From Magnetococcales bacterium (GTDB lineage: Bacteria; Pseudomonadota; Magnetococcia; Magnetococcales; Magnetaquicoccaceae): DNA of 40,672 bases. The stretch is taken from the NCBI GenBank assembly GCA_015232245.1, contig JADGAB010000003.1, positions 1 through 40,672 on the forward strand. The letters are read 5' to 3'. The position numbers and the translations under genes are program-made. The notes below the pieces were generated by a model. That model searched no databases. It saw nothing but the letters and a program-made list of their open reading frames with translations, and was not told the DNA's origin. Shown here in pieces: positions 27,958 through 36,934 of this stretch. How positions within the stretch are numbered: position 1 is the first letter of the stretch; each line of letters opens with the position of its first letter.

Positions 27958-29622
27958 ATGAACACTCCCACCCCTTCGGTCCAGGAAAGAATCGCCAAAC
28001 TGCGCGCCACGTTTGTCGAGCAGTTGCCGGAACGCATCACCCAGGCCCGCGTCCTGTTCGCCCGTCTTCGGGACAATCCCAAAGATGCCGTCCTGCTGGA
28101 GGAGATGCACCGCTTCTTCCATGGAATCAAGGGAACTGGCCGGTCGTTCGGTTTCCGGGATCTGGGAGTCGCCGCCGCCCAGGGAGAGACATGGACCATC
28201 ACCCCGACGGATGATCCGGGCGGCGCGGAATGGCTGGACAGACTGGAAGAGTACCTGGATCTGATCTCTTCCATCGCCGCTGAGGTTGCCGGACAAAACG
28301 GTGCTGTCGGCAGTCCGGACGCCTCGTGGAGTGTCCATGGCTCCTCGAATGAAGCGGATGGGTTGGATCGTCGGGGTCGTCTGGTCTATCTGTGCGACGA
28401 CGACCGGTTGATTTTGGATCAGCTCTCCACGCAACTCCGTTGTTTCGGATTCAAGATCTTGACCTTCACCGATCCCCTTTCGTTGCGGTCTGCGGTCATG
28501 GAACGTCGTCCGGATGTGTTGATCATGGACATCATGTTTCCCCTGGGGCATGACGCGGGTACGGAAATTGTGGATCGGTTGAAACTGGAGACCGGTCAGA
28601 CCATTCCGACGATCTTTCTTTCCGCCCGCACCGACTTCGCGGCACGCCTGGCCGCAGTACAAGCCGGGGGCGAAGCCTATTTTCACAAGCCTGTCCGGAT
28701 GCTGGAACTGGTCTCCATGGCAGACACCCTGACCGGACAGCAGTTGGTGGATCCCTTCCGCATTCTGGTGGTGGATGACGAACCGGAAGTGGCCGCCTTT
28801 CACGCCCTGATCCTGGAGGAGGCGGGCATGGTGACCAACACCCTCTCCGACCCCTCCCGCATTCTGGAGGAGTTGCGGGATTTCCGTTCCGATCTGGTGC
28901 TGATGGACATGTATATGCCCTCCTGTCACGGTCGGGACCTGGCCCGCATGGTCCGTCAGGTGCCGGATCATGTGGGATTGCCGATCGTGTTTCTTTCCGC
29001 CGAGACCGACCGGAAGAAACAGGACTCCGCCATGCGCATCGGCGCCGAAGGGTTTCTGACCAAGCCGGTCAATCCGGATGAACTGGTCAGCGCAGTGACC
29101 ATCCGGGCCGAACGGATGCGCGCCTTGCGTTCCCTGATGACCCGGGACAGCCTGACCGGATTGTTCAACCATACCACCACCACCCAACTGCTGGAAAATG
29201 CCATCGCCTCTTCCCGTCGGGGAGGCGGGACATTGTGTTTCTCCATGATCGATATCGATCGCTTCAAATCGGTGAACGATACCCATGGTCATCCGGTGGG
29301 AGATCAGGTGATTCTGGGGCTCTCCCGGATTCTGCATCAGCGTCTGCGCAACTCCGATGTGGTGGGACGTTACGGGGGCGAAGAGTTTGCCGTGATTCTT
29401 CAGGATGCCACCATCGAAAGGGCCGCCCGATTGATCAACGAATTGCGACTCGATTTTGCCCGGGTGGTGTTCCAGTCGTCCAAGGGAAATTTTTCCTGCA
29501 CTTTCAGCGCCGGGATTGCCAACATCTCCCGACACGGCTGTCTGGAATCCCTGCGGGAGGCGGCGGACCGGGCCCTGTATCTGGCCAAGGCCAATGGTCG
29601 CAATCGGGTGGTTCTGGATTGA
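27958..29622 (+). CDS. Hpt-REC-REC-GGDEF diguanylate cyclase (554 aa)
   Basis: Hpt MHRFFHGIKGTGRSFGFRDLG; REC VLIMDIMFPLGHD; REC LVLMDMYMPSCHG; GGDEF DRFKSVNDTHGHPVGDQVILGLSRIL...RYGGEEFAVIL. Confidence 0.93.
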   Translation: MNTPTPSVQERIAKLRATFVEQLPERITQARVLFARLRDNPKDAVLLEEMHRFFHGIKGTGRSFGFRDLGVAAAQGETWTITPTDDPGGAEWLDRLEEYLDLISSIAAEVAGQNGAVGSPDASWSVHGSSNEADGLDRRGRLVYLCDDDRLILDQLSTQLRCFGFKILTFTDPLSLRSAVMERRPDVLIMDIMFPLGHDAGTEIVDRLKLETGQTIPTIFLSARTDFAARLAAVQAGGEAYFHKPVRMLELVSMADTLTGQQLVDPFRILVVDDEPEVAAFHALILEEAGMVTNTLSDPSRILEELRDFRSDLVLMDMYMPSCHGRDLARMVRQVPDHVGLPIVFLSAETDRKKQDSAMRIGAEGFLTKPVNPDELVSAVTIRAERMRALRSLMTRDSLTGLFNHTTTTQLLENAIASSRRGGGTLCFSMIDIDRFKSVNDTHGHPVGDQVILGLSRILHQRLRNSDVVGRYGGEEFAVILQDATIERAARLINELRLDFARVVFQSSKGNFSCTFSAGIANISRHGCLESLREAADRALYLAKANGRNRVVLD

Positions 29623-29844
29623 CTCTCTGTGTTGGTTCGATTTTCTGGATCCATGGCTACATGGTCCCAATTGTCACCACATTCCTCCTTATCGGGGGTG
29701 CACTGTTCCTCTTTTTTGGAGCCTGCCCGCTCCATCCATGCCATCTCAAGTTTCATTCTTTCAATAACAGACGGATCAGAGTATGGTCATGTTAACTTAA
29801 GGCATCACCCGCAAGGCCACACCGGGCAATTCGAGGAATTGATG

Positions 29845-31803
29845 TCATGTGTCCGGCTCATTTCCGTCTAGCCAGCGAAAAAGCATTTCCGCCAGATCGT
29901 GGTTGCGGATAGGTTTGCAAAGAAAGTCGTCCATGCCGACGTCCAGGCAGCTTTGCCGGTCCTCCTCCATGGCAAAAGCGGTCATCGCGATCACCTTGAG
30001 CGGAGTTCGTCCGGTTTCCCGTTCCCTCTCCCGCAGGATCCTCACGGCAGTCAGACCGTCCATTTCGGGCATCTGGACATCCATCAGAATCAAGGCGTAC
30101 TCCTTGGCCATGATCATCTCCAGGGCCTCGCGACCGTTGGCGGCAAGATCGGGACTGCATCCGATTTTTTTGAGCATTTTCAGGATCACCAGTTGATTGA
30201 GCGGGTCATCCTCCACCATCAACACCGGTATTCCCGCAAGTCGCCTTTCCAGTCCGACGCCGGAAAAGGAGACCGATCCTGACAGCGCAACCGATACCGG
30301 AGCGATCTCCTGAACCGGCTCCAATCCATCCCGAGTCGGAGTGTTCTCCAGAGTTGGCGCGGGAATGGAAAAACAAAAAACACTGCCCTGGCCTGGCGTG
30401 CTTTCCGCCCAGAGGGTTCCCTGCATGACCTCCACCAGCCTCTTGCTGATGGCCAGTCCCAGTCCGGTGCCACCGTATTTGCTGTAAATGCTGGCATCCG
30501 CCTGCACGAAGACCCCGAAAATCGCCCCGAGCTTGTCCGCCGGAATGCCAATGCCGCTGTCAACGACAGAAAAAAGCAAACGGGACTCCTGAAAGGCGGG
30601 ATCCTGTTCCACGACGACCCGGATTCCACCCTGCTCGGTGAACTTGATGGCATTGCCCACCAGATTGATCAACACCTGACGGATACGCCGATAATCGGCC
30701 TGCACCGCTCTGGAAACCGATGGCATGACCTGGCAGGCAAGCCGCAAACCCTTCTGCCGTTCGGCGGGCACCCGCATGATGTTGTAAACGCTCTCCAACA
30801 GATCCTGCGGCGAAAACAGCTCTGCCTGCATGTGGACCTCGCCGGCTTCGATCTTGGCCAAATCCAGGATGTCATTGATCAGGGTCAGCAGCGCCTGACC
30901 CGAATCCTTGATGATGGTCATCGCCTGGGCATGATCTTCGGGCAGCCGTTCCTGGCTGATCAGGTCCGCCATGCCGATGATGGCGTTCATCGGGGTGCGA
31001 ATCTCGTGGCTCATCATGGCCAAAAACCGGCTTTTGGCCTGGTTGGCCTGCTCTGCGGCGATCTTGGCCCGGCGCAACTCCTCTTCCACCTTCTTGCGCT
31101 GGGTGATGTCCCGCAGGGATGCCAGATAGGCCGTCTCCCCCTCCCACTGGATCTGGGCGACCCGCATTTCCACCACGCGACGTTCCATGCGGCCCACCGG
31201 GACAATATCCAGTTCGGTGGTCTCGCCGGTCACCACCAGAAAGCCGAACTCATCCCCCACCCGCAAGGCGCGCCTGCCGAAGATTTCATCCACGGCGGGA
31301 TTGCAAAACCGCACCATCCCGGTCCTGTCCACCACCAGAATGCCGTCAACGACCTTTTCCACCAGATGACGAAAGCCCGACTGGCTCTCTTCCAGCTGTA
31401 CGTGGGTGCGGTGGCGTTCGATGGCGTACTGCACCGAACGGGAGAGAAAATCACCCGGATCCATCTGCAGTACGGTCTTGACCAGGAAATCCTGGGCGCC
31501 GCATCGCACCCCTTCCAACGCGAGCGCCTTGTCGTCCAGGTTGGTCAGAATAACGATGGGCAGGCGGGGGTGGGCAACCCGCACCGCATGCAGGGTTTCC
31601 AGTCCCTGGCTGTCGGGAAGATTCAAATCCAGCAACACCAATTGGAAGCACTCTTGGTCGAGTACCTGCAATCCATGACGCAGCGTGTCGGCATGAGCCA
31701 CCCGGAAGCTGTCCAACAGGCTGCCTTCAAGCAGTTCCCGAATCAGTTGCGCTTCTGCCGGGTGGTCCTCGATCAACAGGATGGCGATGGCGGAGGGTAA
31801 CAT
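29845..31803 (-). CDS. Hybrid sensor histidine kinase REC-PAS-HisKA-HATPase-REC (652 aa)
   Basis: [52 protein letters not shown]; His[21 protein letters not shown]; HATPase [15 protein letters not shown]...[35 protein letters not shown]. Confidence 0.95.
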   Translation of the reverse strand: MLPSAIAILLIEDHPAEAQLIRELLEGSLLDSFRVAHADTLRHGLQVLDQECFQLVLLDLNLPDSQGLETLHAVRVAHPRLPIVILTNLDDKALALEGVRCGAQDFLVKTVLQMDPGDFLSRSVQYAIERHRTHVQLEESQSGFRHLVEKVVDGILVVDRTGMVRFCNPAVDEIFGRRALRVGDEFGFLVVTGETTELDIVPVGRMERRVVEMRVAQIQWEGETAYLASLRDITQRKKVEEELRRAKIAAEQANQAKSRFLAMMSHEIRTPMNAIIGMADLISQERLPEDHAQAMTIIKDSGQALLTLINDILDLAKIEAGEVHMQAELFSPQDLLESVYNIMRVPAERQKGLRLACQVMPSVSRAVQADYRRIRQVLINLVGNAIKFTEQGGIRVVVEQDPAFQESRLLFSVVDSGIGIPADKLGAIFGVFVQADASIYSKYGGTGLGLAISKRLVEVMQGTLWAESTPGQGSVFCFSIPAPTLENTPTRDGLEPVQEIAPVSVALSGSVSFSGVGLERRLAGIPVLMVEDDPLNQLVILKMLKKIGCSPDLAANGREALEMIMAKEYALILMDVQMPEMDGLTAVRILRERERETGRTPLKVIAMTAFAMEEDRQSCLDVGMDDFLCKPIRNHDLAEMLFRWLDGNEPDT

Positions 31804-31805
31804 GA

Positions 31806-33065
31806 TCAGACTGCCTGCTTCTTGGCCATTTTGATGCGATACATCTGGGCATCAGCCTCGCGGATCAACTGCTCCAGATCCTGGGACGAATCCTTGTTCA
31901 CCTCCACATGACCGATACTCAAGGACAAACGAAAAGCCCGTCCCGGACGAGCGTTGTTGCGCGCGATCTCCCCTTCCAGACGGGCGAGGATGTTGTCGGC
32001 GGGATTGTTCTTCTCCATGCACAACGAGAGCGCCAGAAACTCGTCGCCGCCCAACCGCGCCAGAATGTCCGACTTGCGGAACGCTCTGCGCATGATCGTC
32101 GCGGTCTCAATCAGGGCCTGATCGCCGAATTTGTGTCCCAGAGTGTCATTGATCGGCTTCATGCCGTCCAGATCGATGAAAAACAACAAAAACCGGGCGT
32201 TACTGCGCTGGGTGATGGTCAACTCCTGGGATGCGAGCAGAAAAAATCCGCGCCGGTTGTTGAGTCCGGTCAACTCGTCCTCCATGGAGAGTTGCCGCAA
32301 CTGCTCCCGGAGCCGGACATTTTCGGTCACATCCCGCAGGGAGACCAGCAGGGCGTCCTGCTCCTGCCATCGGGTGGCCACCGTGCGCATTTCGGCGATA
32401 CCCAACTCGCCGTTCTTGCGCATCACATCCAGTTCGGTGACGTTGCCGGAGACCACGGGAAATCCGAACGGCAAACCGATCATCTCCTCACTTTCCCGGC
32501 CAAGCAGCAGGGTGGCGGAGTGGTTGACAAACTCCACCCAACCCTCGTCCCCCAGAATCAGGATACCATCGACGCTCTTTTCGACAATCGACTGGAAGCT
32601 CTCCATGCTGGCGCGCAGCGCTTCCTGCAACCGCTGATGTTCGGAGATGTCCTGGGCGGCGCAGACGTAGCCGTCGATCTCGCCGTCGCGGGAGCGCAAC
32701 GCGGAAACCGAAACCAGCACGGGGATCTTCTGCCCCTGGCCAGACAGCAGCCAACTTTCCAGATTGCGGATCGCCCCCTGATGGGAGACCGTCAGCATGC
32801 AGGCGTCCATCCAGGGCGGACCTTCCACCAGAATCTCCCCCACGCCCATGTCGCACAGCGCGCGTCGGGTGTAACCCAGCAGATCGCAGGCCGCATCATT
32901 GACCCGGGTGATCCGGCCATGGCCGTTGATCACGAGGACCGAGTTGCCCATGACATCAAGGATCTCCTGCAAGGCATCCCTGTCGGCCATGGAGTTGGCC
33001 ATCGTGACCACGATCCGGTCCAACTGCCCGACCGGGATCGATACAAAATCTGCCTGAGTGTTCAT
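31806..33065 (-). CDS. PAS-PAS-GGDEF diguanylate cyclase (419 aa)
   Basis: Two PAS domains (NSVLVINGHGRITRVNDAACDLLGYTR; VEKSVDGILILGDEGWVEFVNHSATLLLG); DELTGLNNRRGFFLL, FIDLDGMKPINDTLGHKFGDQALIE, ARLGGDEFLALS. Confidence 0.93.
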   Translation of the reverse strand: MNTQADFVSIPVGQLDRIVVTMANSMADRDALQEILDVMGNSVLVINGHGRITRVNDAACDLLGYTRRALCDMGVGEILVEGPPWMDACMLTVSHQGAIRNLESWLLSGQGQKIPVLVSVSALRSRDGEIDGYVCAAQDISEHQRLQEALRASMESFQSIVEKSVDGILILGDEGWVEFVNHSATLLLGRESEEMIGLPFGFPVVSGNVTELDVMRKNGELGIAEMRTVATRWQEQDALLVSLRDVTENVRLREQLRQLSMEDELTGLNNRRGFFLLASQELTITQRSNARFLLFFIDLDGMKPINDTLGHKFGDQALIETATIMRRAFRKSDILARLGGDEFLALSLCMEKNNPADNILARLEGEIARNNARPGRAFRLSLSIGHVEVNKDSSQDLEQLIREADAQMYRIKMAKKQAV

Positions 33066-33164
33066 GCCGTTGCTATCAGAAAATCTTGTGGTTCATTGGG
33101 CCGAGAGGATGACGGGCGGGTGTGCCGAATCCAGGTGAACGGGTTTCAAGGAGATGCCCACCGT

Positions 33165-33476
33165 TCATGGCGCACATCCGGGCCTGTCTTTGCCCTCTTC
33201 GGCGATGGCGAAGAAGGTCCGCAGATGGGCGCTGTCGGAGAGGTCCCCGATGATCTTGAAGGTGGGTGGGGGGGAGACCCGCACCAGGGCCGGGACCGCA
33301 ATGATGCGATCCACCTCGGCCCGTTCCGGGGCTTGCAGGATGTCCACCACCTCCAGTTGCACATCATCCGGACGCAGATACTCCTGGATTTTCCTGAAAT
33401 TGTCCCTGGCCCGTTGGCCGGAGGGGGTGTCACCCACCACATAGAGCCTGAACTGGTACAAACCCGCATCGTTCAT
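33165..33476 (-). CDS. KaiB-like protein, divergent copy (103 aa)
   Basis: LYQFRLYVVGDTPSGQRARDNFRKIQEYLRPDDVQLEVVDILQAPERAEVDRIIAVPALVRVSPPPTFKIIGDLSDSAHLRTFF. Confidence 0.9.
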   Translation of the reverse strand: MNDAGLYQFRLYVVGDTPSGQRARDNFRKIQEYLRPDDVQLEVVDILQAPERAEVDRIIAVPALVRVSPPPTFKIIGDLSDSAHLRTFFAIAEEGKDRPGCAP

Positions 33477-33572
33477 GCCGACCGATTACGCCCCTGGGCG
33501 CACTCCCTATTCAGATTCAGTGGGATGCCCCTTCCATCCCCGCCACAACGTCTCACACTTCCGGCAGCCACA

Positions 33573-35090
33573 TCAATCCTGAAACATGCCTGAAATGCGA
33601 TCCATGCTCTCCACGTTCAGATACTCCGGCTTGCCGGTGAGAATCCCCACGATATTGCGGAACGGCTTGCCGATGTGCATCCCCTGATGGTCGATGGTGA
33701 ATTCACGGATCTCTTTTTCGTGCATGGAGCCACGCATCTTCAGCACCGTCACCCCGCGGCGCATCTCCCCCAGCATCTCCACATAACGCAGCAAAATGAT
33801 GGTGTCGGTGATGGAGGAAAAGTGCGACTCGGTCACGGACGGCCCACCCATGAGTGTGGCGGTGGTGGCCGTGAACAAGCCGGGAATCTCCCGGTGCTTG
33901 ACGAACGAGGCCAGGCTGATCATGAACTCCCGGAATCCCCGGTTGGTGCCCACCCGTTCCATGGCCGAAACGCTGTCCACCGCCACCCGGTCCGGTTTGA
34001 AAGAGTCGATCTCCTGTTTGATGGAGATGAGATGATCCTCCAGTCCGGCGCTTTCCGGATAGGCGCAGACCACCCGCAGTTGATTGTTGCGTTCCAACGC
34101 CTCGAAATCGATTCCCCAGCCGTTGGCGTTGCGCAGCAGTTGTTCCCGGCTCTCTTCGTAGGCGAACAGCAGGCACTTTTCCCCCTTCTTGGCACCGCCG
34201 TGGATGAATTCGGCGGTCATCAGGGTCTTGCCGCAACCGGTGGCGCCGGAGACCAGAATCAGGGAATCCCGAAAAAACCCCCCGCCGCACATCCGATCCA
34301 TCTCCGGGCTGCCGGAAGGCACCCGCATGCCCGAGGAGCGTTGTTTGAGTTCGATGGCCGACAACGGAATGATGATGATGCCCTGATCGGGCAGCACCGT
34401 GAATGGATATTCCCCTTTTTGATGGGTGGTGCCGCGAAATTTCAGGATCTCGATGGTCCGGCGGCGTTTTTCCGCCTCCAGCACGTTGCGCAGGATGATC
34501 ACGTTGTCGGCCACGAACTCCTCGACCCCGAAGCGGGCGATCTCGCCGAACTCCTGGGTGCGTTCGGCGGTCATCACCGCCGTGACCCCCATGCCCTTCA
34601 AGGCCGCGCTCAAACGTCGCAACTCCGCGCGGACCAGCGTGGCGTTGTTGAACAGGGTGAACACCGCACCCAGCGAATCGATGGAGATTCTTTTCGCGCC
34701 GATGGAACGCACGGCGTATTCGATGCGGGCCAACAATGCCCCCAAATCGAACTCGCCGGATTCGATGGTTTCGTGGCCCGGCTGGGGAGATGCGTCCACG
34801 AAACGCCATAGGTTCTGCTCCTCCCACTCCTGGATGTGCCAACTCATGGAGAGCAGATTCTTGCGAATCTCCGCAGGGTGCTCTTCGAAGGTCACGAAAA
34901 CCCCCGGTTCGTTGGATTTGCGGATCCCCTCGGCGAGAAACTGGGCTGCGAAGACCGTCTTGGCGCTGCCGGCGGTACCGGTGATCAGAGTGGTGCGCCC
35001 TTTGGGCAGCCCTCCCTGAGAAATGAGATCAAACCCCTCGATGCCGGTACCCAGTTTCTCGACGGGTATTTTGGAATTTTCCTTGGACAT
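33573..35090 (-). CDS. kaiC: KaiC, two-domain (CI-CII) clock ATPase/autokinase
   Basis: CI Walker A GTAGSAKT, FVTFEEHPAEIRKN. CII Walker A GATGCGKT, LLFAYEESREQLLRN, DRVAVDSVSAME. SHFSSITDTIILLRYVEMLGEMRRGVTVLKMRGSMHEKEIREF matches the KaiC phosphosite region. ATG at 35090 (TTG 35102 possible). Confidence 0.97.
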   Translation of the reverse strand: MSKENSKIPVEKLGTGIEGFDLISQGGLPKGRTTLITGTAGSAKTVFAAQFLAEGIRKSNEPGVFVTFEEHPAEIRKNLLSMSWHIQEWEEQNLWRFVDASPQPGHETIESGEFDLGALLARIEYAVRSIGAKRISIDSLGAVFTLFNNATLVRAELRRLSAALKGMGVTAVMTAERTQEFGEIARFGVEEFVADNVIILRNVLEAEKRRRTIEILKFRGTTHQKGEYPFTVLPDQGIIIIPLSAIELKQRSSGMRVPSGSPEMDRMCGGGFFRDSLILVSGATGCGKTLMTAEFIHGGAKKGEKCLLFAYEESREQLLRNANGWGIDFEALERNNQLRVVCAYPESAGLEDHLISIKQEIDSFKPDRVAVDSVSAMERVGTNRGFREFMISLASFVKHREIPGLFTATTATLMGGPSVTESHFSSITDTIILLRYVEMLGEMRRGVTVLKMRGSMHEKEIREFTIDHQGMHIGKPFRNIVGILTGKPEYLNVESMDRISGMFQD

Positions 35091-35133
35091 GATCTTGCTC
35101 AATCCTCGTGCGTGATGAATAAGCGATCTGTTG

Positions 35134-35430
35134 CTACAGTTTCAGTTCCATTGGAAGCAGATCCAGACCCAACAGCACCTTTTCGGTGTCCGTCAGATCG
35201 CCGATGATGCGTCGCAACGGCGGCGGCAACACCTTGATCAGAGTCGGGGTGGCCAGAATCTTTTCATCCTCGGCCAGTTGCGGCTGCTCCAGGATGTCGA
35301 TGACCCGCATCTCGTAGCGGCCATCCAGATCCTGCGCGCAGATGCGCCGCAGATTCTTGATGGCGCGTTCCGAACGGGGCGTATGACCAGTTATATACAG
35401 TTTCAATAAAAATTTTTCGTTTTCGCTCAT
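35134..35430 (-). CDS. kaiB: KaiB, canonical clock-type (98 aa)
   Basis: [86 protein letters not shown], very close to cyanobacterial KaiB. Confidence 0.97.
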   Translation of the reverse strand: MSENEKFLLKLYITGHTPRSERAIKNLRRICAQDLDGRYEMRVIDILEQPQLAEDEKILATPTLIKVLPPPLRRIIGDLTDTEKVLLGLDLLPMELKL

Positions 35431-35478
35431 GCCAAAAATTCCCCCTGATCCAGTAACCCCGCGACTCGCACAGGGAAT

Positions 35479-36351
35479 TCATCCATCGCCACCCATGGCG
35501 TAGGGACGATAAAACGATACCAGATGTCCCATCAACTCGAAGGCCAGATAACGGCAATCCTCATGGATCGCCTCGTTCTTGACAAGATTGACAGGTTCCT
35601 CCCTCTGTTCCAGGGTGGCCAGATAGATGTCCACCACATCCCTGGGTCCGCAGCGCAGGAAGCCGAGTTCGGCGGCGATCTGTTTGACTTCTTCGGAGAT
35701 GTTGTAGACCACCTTGTGGGTGCGCATCTGGATCTGTCGGTCGAGAACCGTGCCGAATCGGGAGACAAGATTCACAAAACGGTCCTGATAATCCCGCTTC
35801 AGCTCCTGGATGCCCAGCATCTGCGCCGCAACCCGGCTCAGATTCCTTTCGGACAGCCGATCCAGCGAGCCTTGTTCCCGCTGGCGCCGATCCTCCTCCC
35901 GAACCCGTTCCAGGGCCAGATTCAGGGCGTGACGTTCCAAGGCGTAGCGGATGGAGCGAAACAGCAGATTGCCATCGATGGTGTTCTTGACCAGGTAGTC
36001 CTGGGCACCGCTGCGTACCGCCTGAATGGCCAGGAATTCATCGTCCAAACCAGACAGGACGATCACCGGACAGGCGACAGCGTGGTGACGAATCCGCTCG
36101 AAGGTCTCCAGCCCCACGGAGTCGGGAAGGTTTAAATCAATGAGCAGGATGTCGAACGAACCTCCTTCCAGCTCCTGCAGAGCCTGGGAGAGTCGCGTCA
36201 CCTGGCTCATGATGATGCGGGCGGATGGGAAAGAGGAGTGTTGTCTTCCCATGTCCGCCAACCACTCGTTGAGCAGAGAAGCGAAACCGAGATCATCCTC
36301 GACCAGCAGCACCCGAACAGTCTGAGCCACCATGGAAATCATGTCCGTCAA
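35479..36351 (-). CDS. Response regulator with N-terminal REC and C-terminal helical KaiA/RsbU-like domain (candidate KaiA analogue)
   Basis: [12 protein letters not shown]...[17 protein letters not shown]...VIVLSG...GAQDYLVK. C-terminus [23 protein letters not shown]...[57 protein letters not shown] resembles the recalled KaiA C-terminal pattern. TTG start at 36351 overlaps the upstream TGA; ATG 36342 or 36333 are alternatives. Confidence 0.65.
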   Translation of the reverse strand: MTDMISMVAQTVRVLLVEDDLGFASLLNEWLADMGRQHSSFPSARIIMSQVTRLSQALQELEGGSFDILLIDLNLPDSVGLETFERIRHHAVACPVIVLSGLDDEFLAIQAVRSGAQDYLVKNTIDGNLLFRSIRYALERHALNLALERVREEDRRQREQGSLDRLSERNLSRVAAQMLGIQELKRDYQDRFVNLVSRFGTVLDRQIQMRTHKVVYNISEEVKQIAAELGFLRCGPRDVVDIYLATLEQREEPVNLVKNEAIHEDCRYLAFELMGHLVSFYRPYAMGGDG

Positions 36352-36806
36352 AAGCCGTCGCCGTTCTTGGGCGGCAGTTTCACCACGGAAAACCAGAAGT
36401 TCTCCACCGATTTGACCACCGCGAAGAATTGATTCAGATCCACCGGCTTGGTGATGTAGCAGTTGGCGTGGAGCTGATAGGTGCGCAGGATGTCCTCTTC
36501 GGCCTGGGAGGTGGTCAGCACCACCACCGGAATGGCTTTCAACTCCGGATCCGCCTTGATCTCCTCCAACACCTCCCGACCGTCCTTGCGGGGAAGGTTG
36601 AGATCCAGCAACACCACATCCGGACGGGTGGCATCGGCGTATTTGCCCTGCTGGCGCAGATAGGCCATGGCCTCCTCGCCATCCTCGACCACGTTCAACC
36701 GGTTGAGCAGCTTGCTGTCGGCCAGCGCCTCGCGGGTCAACTCCACGTCACCGGGGCTGTCCTCCACCAGGAGGATCTCCACGGCTTTGGCAATTGCTGG
36801 ATTCAT
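36348..36806 (-). CDS. Rcp1-like single-domain response regulator (152 aa)
   Basis: [118 protein letters not shown]: signature of Rcp1/CheY-like regulators paired with Cph1-type kinases. GGAGG about 10 nt upstream of ATG. Confidence 0.93.
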   Translation of the reverse strand: MNPAIAKAVEILLVEDSPGDVELTREALADSKLLNRLNVVEDGEEAMAYLRQQGKYADATRPDVVLLDLNLPRKDGREVLEEIKADPELKAIPVVVLTTSQAEEDILRTYQLHANCYITKPVDLNQFFAVVKSVENFWFSVVKLPPKNGDGF

Positions 36807-36896
36807 CTTGATTGTCCCTCCGGCATGGTTTCCAACAACCCGGATGTCGCCAAACCGCCACGGCCCCCAGGACACTCAACGCGAACGATCATTTAA

Positions 36897-36925
36897 AATA
36901 TACCTCTTTTGGAGTGTATTGTCCA
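36897..36925 (-). promoter_or_regulatory. Putative sigma70 promoter for the rcp1-like/kaiA-like/kaiBC operon
   Basis: Minus strand: TGGACA, exactly 17 nt (atacactccaaaagagg), TATATT. Each hexamer is 5/6 to consensus. Located about 90 nt upstream of the Rcp1-like ATG. Confidence 0.55.
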
Positions 36926-36934
36926 CACAATCAT

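Noticed and set aside
35479-35950. RsbU-type phosphatase/partner-switching call for the KaiA-like C-terminal domain
   Set aside because: Not excluded (shared superfamily), but there is no PP2C domain and the gene sits directly upstream of kaiB-kaiC, so KaiA-like is preferred provisionally.
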